DNA of 64,000 nt from Bacillota bacterium (GTDB lineage: Bacteria > Bacillota > Clostridia > Oscillospirales > Oscillospiraceae). Below the pieces are notes generated by a model, which saw only the letters and a list, made by a program, of their open reading frames with translations, was not told where the DNA came from and did no database searches. The translations under genes were made by a program, and so were the position numbers. The stretch covers positions 93,149-157,148 of the forward strand of contig JAEXCS010000035.1 of NCBI GenBank assembly GCA_023402075.1. The letters are read 5' to 3'. This document shows positions 60,051 to 64,000 of this stretch, in pieces (position 1 is the first letter of the stretch; the number at the start of each line of letters is the position of its first letter).

Positions 60051-61070
60051 GCGGTGATCCTCCGCATACATGTGGGCCATCAGGTCCAGCAGCTTGCTGG
60101 AATAGCCCCATTCGTTGTCGTACCAGGCAATGAGCTTAACGAAATTATCGTCCAGCATAATGCCTGCCGTCTCGTCAAAGATGCAGGTTTCGGAAAATCC
60201 GGTCAGATCAGAGGAAACCACCTGATCGGCGGTATAGCAGATAATCCCCTTCATGCTGTTGCGGGAGGCGTTTTCAATCGCCACGCACACATCGTGATAA
60301 CTGGCAGGCTGCTTCAGCCGCGCAGTCAGATCCACCACAGACACATCGTTGGTGGGCACACGGAAGCTCATGCCCGTCATTTTCCCCTTCAGCTCCGGAA
60401 TGACCAGACCCACGGCCTTGGCGGCGCCGGTGGAGGAAGGAATGATATTGCCAATCACGCTGCGCCCAGTTCTCCAGTCCCGGCCCGCCCGGGAGTCCAC
60501 CGCCTTCTGCTTGGCCGTGGCGGCGTGGATGGTACTCATCAGCGCCTGCTCAATGCCAAAGGTATCGTTGATGACCTTGGTCATAGGGGCAAGACAGTTG
60601 GTGGTGCAGGAGGCATTGGATACCACATTCACGTCGGTAACATAGCTCTTGTGGTTCACGCCCATGACAAAGGTCGGCGTAATGTCGTCTTTCGGCGGCG
60701 CGCTGAGGATCACCTTTTTTGCCCCACCCTTAAAGTGGGCGGATGCCTTTTCAGTGGAGTTGTACACACCGGTGGACTCGATAATGTACTCCGCGCCGCA
60801 GTCGTCCCACGGAATGAGACTGGCATCGCTTTCGGAATAAACCCGAATTTTTTTGCCGTTGATAATCAGGTGTCTGTCGTCATGCTCCACCGCCCCGTGA
60901 TAGGTACGGAACACAGAGTCGTATTTTACCTGATAGACCATGTAATCCAAATCCGCGTTTCGCAGATTGATTCCGCAAAGCTGATAGCTGCTGCAGCCCC
61001 GCTCCAGCATAATCCGCAGCGCTACCCGCCCGATGCGCCCGAATCCGTTAATTCCAACTTTAATCGCCAT
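60048..61070 (-). CDS. gap: Type I glyceraldehyde-3-phosphate dehydrogenase
   Basis: 340 residues. NAD(P)-binding GINGFGRIGR at the N-terminus, catalytic Cys155 in SNASCTTNCLAP, His in STIHAATAKQK, and the C-terminal WYDNEWGYSSKLLDL. The residue that fixes NAD in most GAPDHs (Asp32, after Asn) is Leu followed by Arg (GINLRNADLDY), which hints at NADP use, though the classic NADP forms also change a second site. ATG at 61070 behind AAGGAAC. It is a single gene, not in a glycolytic operon. Confidence 0.94.
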   Translation of the reverse strand: MAIKVGINGFGRIGRVALRIMLERGCSSYQLCGINLRNADLDYMVYQVKYDSVFRTYHGAVEHDDRHLIINGKKIRVYSESDASLIPWDDCGAEYIIESTGVYNSTEKASAHFKGGAKKVILSAPPKDDITPTFVMGVNHKSYVTDVNVVSNASCTTNCLAPMTKVINDTFGIEQALMSTIHAATAKQKAVDSRAGRDWRTGRSVIGNIIPSSTGAAKAVGLVIPELKGKMTGMSFRVPTNDVSVVDLTARLKQPASYHDVCVAIENASRNSMKGIICYTADQVVSSDLTGFSETCIFDETAGIMLDDNFVKLIAWYDNEWGYSSKLLDLMAHMYAEDHR

Positions 61071-61228
61071 GTTCCTTACCGTCCGATCTCATATTTTTTC
61101 GCAGCGCTGCCCCCGCGCCGTTGTGGTGCATGCTTTTAAAATCCGGCAAGCCCCTCTCGAATCTGCCGGCGCAAATGCAAAGCCCCCGTGCCATTTGTCC
61201 CAAGCGGCGACGATGGCTCTTTATTGCT

Positions 61229-61234
61229 ATTATA
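61229..61234 (-). promoter_or_regulatory. Candidate -10 box for the gap gene
   Basis: TATAAT on the minus strand, ~155 bases before the start codon, in the 470-bp gap between gap and the ATPase gene. The -35 is poor (GTTCAC). The rest of this gap holds the leader hairpins of the next gene. Confidence 0.4.
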
Positions 61235-61458
61235 GCATGCTTTTAGGAAATGTGAACCTCTCTATACGCAAAATTACGTAGGAGTTTTCCAGCGTTTCCT
61301 TGGCAGTTTTTACAAGATTATTTTCATGCTCTCCACTCGAAATTTGTCAAACGCGCACGAATGAACAAAATTTTCAATAAAAAAAGGGAAAGCTCTTGTT
61401 TTTGAGGGCTTTTTTTGATATTCTGAGGAAATACAGAAAGGAAATGCCACCGTATCGT

Positions 61459-61504
61459 AAAACCCAGAGTTTTCCGGGTTTACAGTCCGGCTGTCTGCAA
61501 ACCC
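61459..61504 (+). other. Mutually exclusive leader hairpins before the kinase-like gene
   Basis: AAAACCC (61459-61465) can pair with GGGTTT (61476-61481), which can instead pair with AAACCC (61499-61504) as part of GGGTTTACAG/CTGTCTGCAAACCC. A switching leader is possible; no known riboswitch class was recognised. Confidence 0.35.
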
Positions 61505-61542
61505 TATGTTTTATAAAAGCAGGTGCCGAAAGGAGGAACGCT

Positions 61543-62364
61543 GTGGAGAATTACGAGTGTGAAGAAGCACATCTGTTAGCCAGTCTCTTCCCCTCCATTG
61601 CCACGCAGATGCGCGGCATGCTCAGCGGTCTTTACCTCGCGGCCACGGCGCTGGCCCCTGCGGAAGCTCGGGAGCAGGACCCGGAGCTGGATCGACGAGC
61701 AGCCCGGCTGGACCAGCAATATTATCAGATGCTGCGGCTGGTAAACTGCCTGACCGCCGCCGCCCGGCTGGACGGGCACGCCCCCTTATCCATGCAGGAT
61801 TGTGATTTGGCAGGCCTGATTCGGGATGTCTGCGACGAGGCGGAGGGTTTGGCGCGCCTGATGAATCTGGAGTTGACATTTGACTGCGCACTTCCTCAGT
61901 TAATCTGCGCGGCGGATCCGGAGTCCATCCGACAGCTGTTGTTTCAGCTTTTGTCCAACGCCTTTAAATTCACCCCTGCGGGCGGCTCGGTAACGGTGCG
62001 GCTGCGCCGCACCGACAGCCACGCATTGCTGGATGTGGAGGATACGGGCTGCGGTATCAACGACCTTCATATGAAGGCCCTTTTCGACCACTATTCCCGT
62101 CGGGATCCCAGGGACCCGCCGCCTCACGGTCTTGGTCTGGGTCTGCCCCTGTGCCTTCGGATTGTGGAGGACCACGGCGGGAGAATGGCGGCAGAGTCAC
62201 GGCTTGGCACCGGGTCGCGGTTCACGGCCCGGATCCCCATCCGACGCGCAAGCCGCAGCGACTTGTCCGACGCGCGGTTTGACTACACCGGCGGTTTCAA
62301 CCAGGCCCTTTTGGGACTGGCGGACGCCCTGCCCACAGAGGCGTTTGTCATTCGCAACCGCTGA
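61543..62364 (+). CDS. Histidine-kinase-like ATPase lacking the phospho-acceptor histidine
   Basis: 273 residues from the GTG at 61543 (AAAGGAGGAACG upstream). A two-helix HisKA-like segment (about 10-85) reads SIATQMRGMLSGL where active kinases have SHELRTPLTSI, so His is Thr. The HATPase domain is intact: QLLFQLLSNAFKFTP (N box), VEDTGCGIN (G1), GLGLGLPLCLRIVEDHGG (G2). No membrane helix or sensor domain is seen. It may be a pseudo-kinase that binds ATP, or phosphorylate a partner in trans. The 40-residue tail after the ATPase domain is unassigned. No response regulator is adjacent. Confidence 0.82.
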   Translation: MENYECEEAHLLASLFPSIATQMRGMLSGLYLAATALAPAEAREQDPELDRRAARLDQQYYQMLRLVNCLTAAARLDGHAPLSMQDCDLAGLIRDVCDEAEGLARLMNLELTFDCALPQLICAADPESIRQLLFQLLSNAFKFTPAGGSVTVRLRRTDSHALLDVEDTGCGINDLHMKALFDHYSRRDPRDPPPHGLGLGLPLCLRIVEDHGGRMAAESRLGTGSRFTARIPIRRASRSDLSDARFDYTGGFNQALLGLADALPTEAFVIRNR

Positions 62365-62383
62365 CGAAGCTTTGTCTATTGGC

Positions 62384-62414
62384 GCAAAAGGGGACCATTC
62401 CGGTCCCCTTTTGC
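62384..62414 (+). terminator. Hairpin between the kinase-like gene and mnmA
   Basis: A perfect 13-bp stem GCAAAAGGGGACC/GGTCCCCTTTTGC with a 5-base loop; its T-tract is inside the stem, so efficiency is uncertain. Confidence 0.6.
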
Positions 62415-62457
62415 ACGTTTGCGGCCCGGCGTATGGGCCGAAGGAGGATATATTTAT

Positions 62458-63534
62458 ATGGGTCAGAGTGTTTTTCTCGGGATGAGCGGCGGAGTGGACA
62501 GCTCCGTGTCGGCCCTGCTGCTGCGGCAGGCGGGATATGACGTGTCCGGCGTAAACCTGCGCCTGTTTCACAACGAGGATTTGGGAGAATGCCGGGAAAA
62601 AACCTGCTGCTCCCTGGCAGACGCAGAGGACGCCCGGGCCGTGGCTTCGCGGCTGAGCATCCCCTTTTATGTGTTTGATTTTTCGCAGGTATTCCGCAAC
62701 ACAGTTATTGCCGATTTCATTTCGGAATACGAGGCGGGGCGAACGCCCAATCCCTGCGCGGAGTGCAACCGTTCCGTAAAGTTTGGAGCGCTGCTGCAAC
62801 GGGCACTGGCGCTCCACGGTGAGTTTATTGCCACCGGGCATTACGCCCGGGTGGAGCAGGATGAGACAACGGGCCGCTGGCTTTTAAAGCGGGGCGTGGA
62901 CCGGAGCAAGGACCAAAGCTATTTTCTTTACATGTTGACACAGGAACAGTTAAGTCACACGTTGTTTCCGCTGGGGGGACTGCACAAGACGGAGGTCCGG
63001 GAGATTGCGGAGCAAAACGGACTGGTAAACGCCAAAAAGCGGGACAGTCAGGACATCTGCTTTGCTCCGGACGGAGATTACGTCTCCTTTATCCAACGAT
63101 CCACCGGCCATCCTTCCCCCACTGGCGACTTTGTGGATCAGGAGGGGAAGCTGTTGGGCCGCCATAAGGGCTTTGTCCGCTATACCCGTGGGCAGCACAA
63201 GGGGCTGGGGCTGTCTATCGAACCGCCCCTGTATGTACTGGACAAGGACCCCGCCACCGGCACCATTCGTCTGGGGCCGGATTCGGCCCTATGGACCCGG
63301 GTGCTGACGGCGGAGAACATGAACTGGATATCTGTCCCCGCGCTCACTAGGCCCCTGCGTGTCACCGCTAAAACCCGATACAGCCAGCGCGAGTCTGCCG
63401 CCACGGCCGAAGCACTGGAGAACGGCGGCTTACATCTCACCTTTGACGAACCCCAGCGCGCCGTTACCCCGGGTCAGGCCGTGGTGCTCTACGACGGGGA
63501 GACGGTGGTGGGCGGCGGAACCATTGTACAATAA
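62458..63534 (+). CDS. mnmA: tRNA-specific 2-thiouridylase MnmA
   Basis: 358 residues. The PP-loop SGGVDSSVSALLL activates U34 of tRNA-Lys, Glu and Gln; catalytic Cys residues lie in NPCAECNRSVKF and QDICF, and RSKDQSYFLYML is the tRNA-contact segment. The ATG at 62458 follows AAGGAGGATA; a longer frame is not supported. No cysteine desulfurase is adjacent. Confidence 0.96.
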   Translation: MGQSVFLGMSGGVDSSVSALLLRQAGYDVSGVNLRLFHNEDLGECREKTCCSLADAEDARAVASRLSIPFYVFDFSQVFRNTVIADFISEYEAGRTPNPCAECNRSVKFGALLQRALALHGEFIATGHYARVEQDETTGRWLLKRGVDRSKDQSYFLYMLTQEQLSHTLFPLGGLHKTEVREIAEQNGLVNAKKRDSQDICFAPDGDYVSFIQRSTGHPSPTGDFVDQEGKLLGRHKGFVRYTRGQHKGLGLSIEPPLYVLDKDPATGTIRLGPDSALWTRVLTAENMNWISVPALTRPLRVTAKTRYSQRESAATAEALENGGLHLTFDEPQRAVTPGQAVVLYDGETVVGGGTIVQ

Positions 63535-63546
63535 CTTTTCCAAAGG

Positions 63547-63578
63547 AACAGGCGGGGCGCGTCTGCGTCCCGCCTGTT
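63547..63578. other. Hairpin shared by the mnmA 3' end and the small ORF stop
   Basis: AACAGGCGGG (63547-63556) pairs with CCCGCCTGTT (63569-63578). It has no T-tract on either strand but may end the convergent transcripts. Confidence 0.4.
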
Positions 63579-63654
63579 ACCGGTCGCTGGTCAACCAGAC
63601 GTCCTGGTAAATAAGATCGTCTACATCGCTGGTCTGGGAGCTGTTCATATACAT
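63577..63654 (-). CDS. Small ORF, 25 residues, uncharacterised
   Basis: A complete short frame on the minus strand between mnmA and the tRNA pair. ATG at 63654 follows AGAGGTGGGTT; a TATAAT lies ~35 bases upstream. The peptide is polar and acidic, beginning MYMNSSQTSDVDD and ending QDVWLTSDR with one Trp, two Tyr, no Cys and no Lys. It lacks a leader-peptidase or membrane signature. It matches no small protein I recognise. Expression signals are better than expected by chance, but conservation is untested. Confidence 0.45.
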   Translation of the reverse strand: MYMNSSQTSDVDDLIYQDVWLTSDR

Positions 63655-63686
63655 AACCCACCTCTTTTCAAATCCGTATCCTGACC

Positions 63687-63692
63687 ATTATA
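63687..63692 (-). promoter_or_regulatory. -10 box upstream of the small ORF
   Basis: Perfect TATAAT on the minus strand (63687-63692), preceded by TGCA; transcription would begin near 63680, 26 bases before the ATG. The -35 region is only A/T-rich. Confidence 0.45.
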
Positions 63693-63758
63693 TGCAGAGT
63701 CAGCTAAAAAATTGCGCGGAATTCCACGCCATATAAAAAAGGTTTTTTTAAAATGGGG

Positions 63759-63788
63759 TTGACAAACCCTCACTTCCTGTGGTATTCT
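63759..63788 (+). promoter_or_regulatory. Promoter of the tRNA pair
   Basis: TTGACA (63759-63764), 18-bp spacer, TATTCT (63783-63788), 18 bases before tRNA-Leu. Confidence 0.75.
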
Positions 63789-63805
63789 AATTTCTGCCGA
63801 TATCT

Positions 63806-63892
63806 GCCGGTGTGGTGGAATTGGTAGACACAGGGGACTTAAAATCCCCCGGCAGCGATGCTATACCGGTTCGAGTCCGGTCACCGGCACCA
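63806..63892 (+). tRNA. tRNA-Leu (UAA)
   Basis: 87 bases including encoded CCA. Acceptor GCCGGTG/CACCGGC, anticodon TAA in GGACTTAAAATCCC, a long variable arm (class II), and TTCGAGTCC T-loop. Encoded CCA is complete. Confidence 0.96.
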
Positions 63893-63918
63893 TTGGTATT
63901 TGCAGCGCCAATTTATAT

Positions 63919-63994
<76 letters not shown>

Positions 63995-64000
63995 TAAAGG

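Overview
The window looks like chromosome from a motile, anaerobic Clostridia (Bacillota) species, most plausibly in or near Oscillospiraceae. The reasons are AGGAGG-type ribosome binding sites throughout, a Clostridia-type single-strand flagellar/chemotaxis gene order, long-form HPF, an AbfT-type CoA-transferase and TRAP, SSS and CstA transporters. No rRNA, CRISPR array, insertion sequence, integrase or phage gene is visible. The genus is inference.

Layout. (1) 1-18.7 kb is an accessory catabolic region for small nitrogen and polyol compounds. It holds a gamma-glutamyltransferase (cut by the window edge), an SSS symporter, an AraC regulator with an isochorismatase-fold amidase, a second AraC regulator with a PhnW-like class V aminotransferase, two convergent FGGY kinases, a third AraC regulator facing an APC permease, and a TetR regulator facing a five-gene operon (nitrilase-type amidase, TRAP small and large subunits, creatininase-family hydrolase, TRAP binding lipoprotein). 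Each block has its own local regulator. (2) 18.97-45.6 kb is one 26.6-kb flagellar/chemotaxis operon on the minus strand, read flgB-flgC-fliE-F-G-H-I-J-K-flgD-(TIGR02530-like)-flgE-flbD-motA-motB-fliM-fliY-cheY-fliO-P-Q-R-flhB-flhA-fliA-two FlgG-family rod genes-cheC-cheD-cheV-EAL/HDOD. A sigma-A-like promoter sits just upstream and a hairpin terminator closes it. fliL, flhF, flhG, cheA, cheB, cheR and flagellin genes are not in it. (3) 46.3-55.7 kb carries a 4-hydroxybutyrate-type CoA-transferase, threonine dehydratase, CstA, a KdpDE-like two-component pair, DegV and an NCS2 nucleobase permease. (4) 56.2-64 kb is housekeeping: a LysM/G5/M23 cell-wall protein, HPF, a PIN-like nuclease with a basic Ala/Pro tail, GAPDH, a histidine-kinase-like ATPase, MnmA, and tRNA-Leu and initiator tRNA-Met.

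How it works together. Region 1 takes up and deaminates, deamidates or phosphorylates small organic nitrogen compounds and polyols; the exact substrates are not readable from sequence. Region 2 encodes the whole hook-basal-body, export gate, stator and switch, plus phospho-CheY clearance (CheC, FliY), CheD and CheV. Its most unusual element is FliY, whose linker carries four tandem copies of a FliM-type CheY-docking peptide. Region 3 links amino-acid fermentation (threonine to 2-oxobutyrate, acyl-CoA exchange, peptide or pyruvate uptake) to a two-component system whose likely target is the cstA promoter, which is preceded by a four-copy 11-bp direct repeat.

Starts were chosen by ribosome binding site and family N-terminus and often differ from the longest open frame. 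All function calls come from reading motifs; no database search was run.
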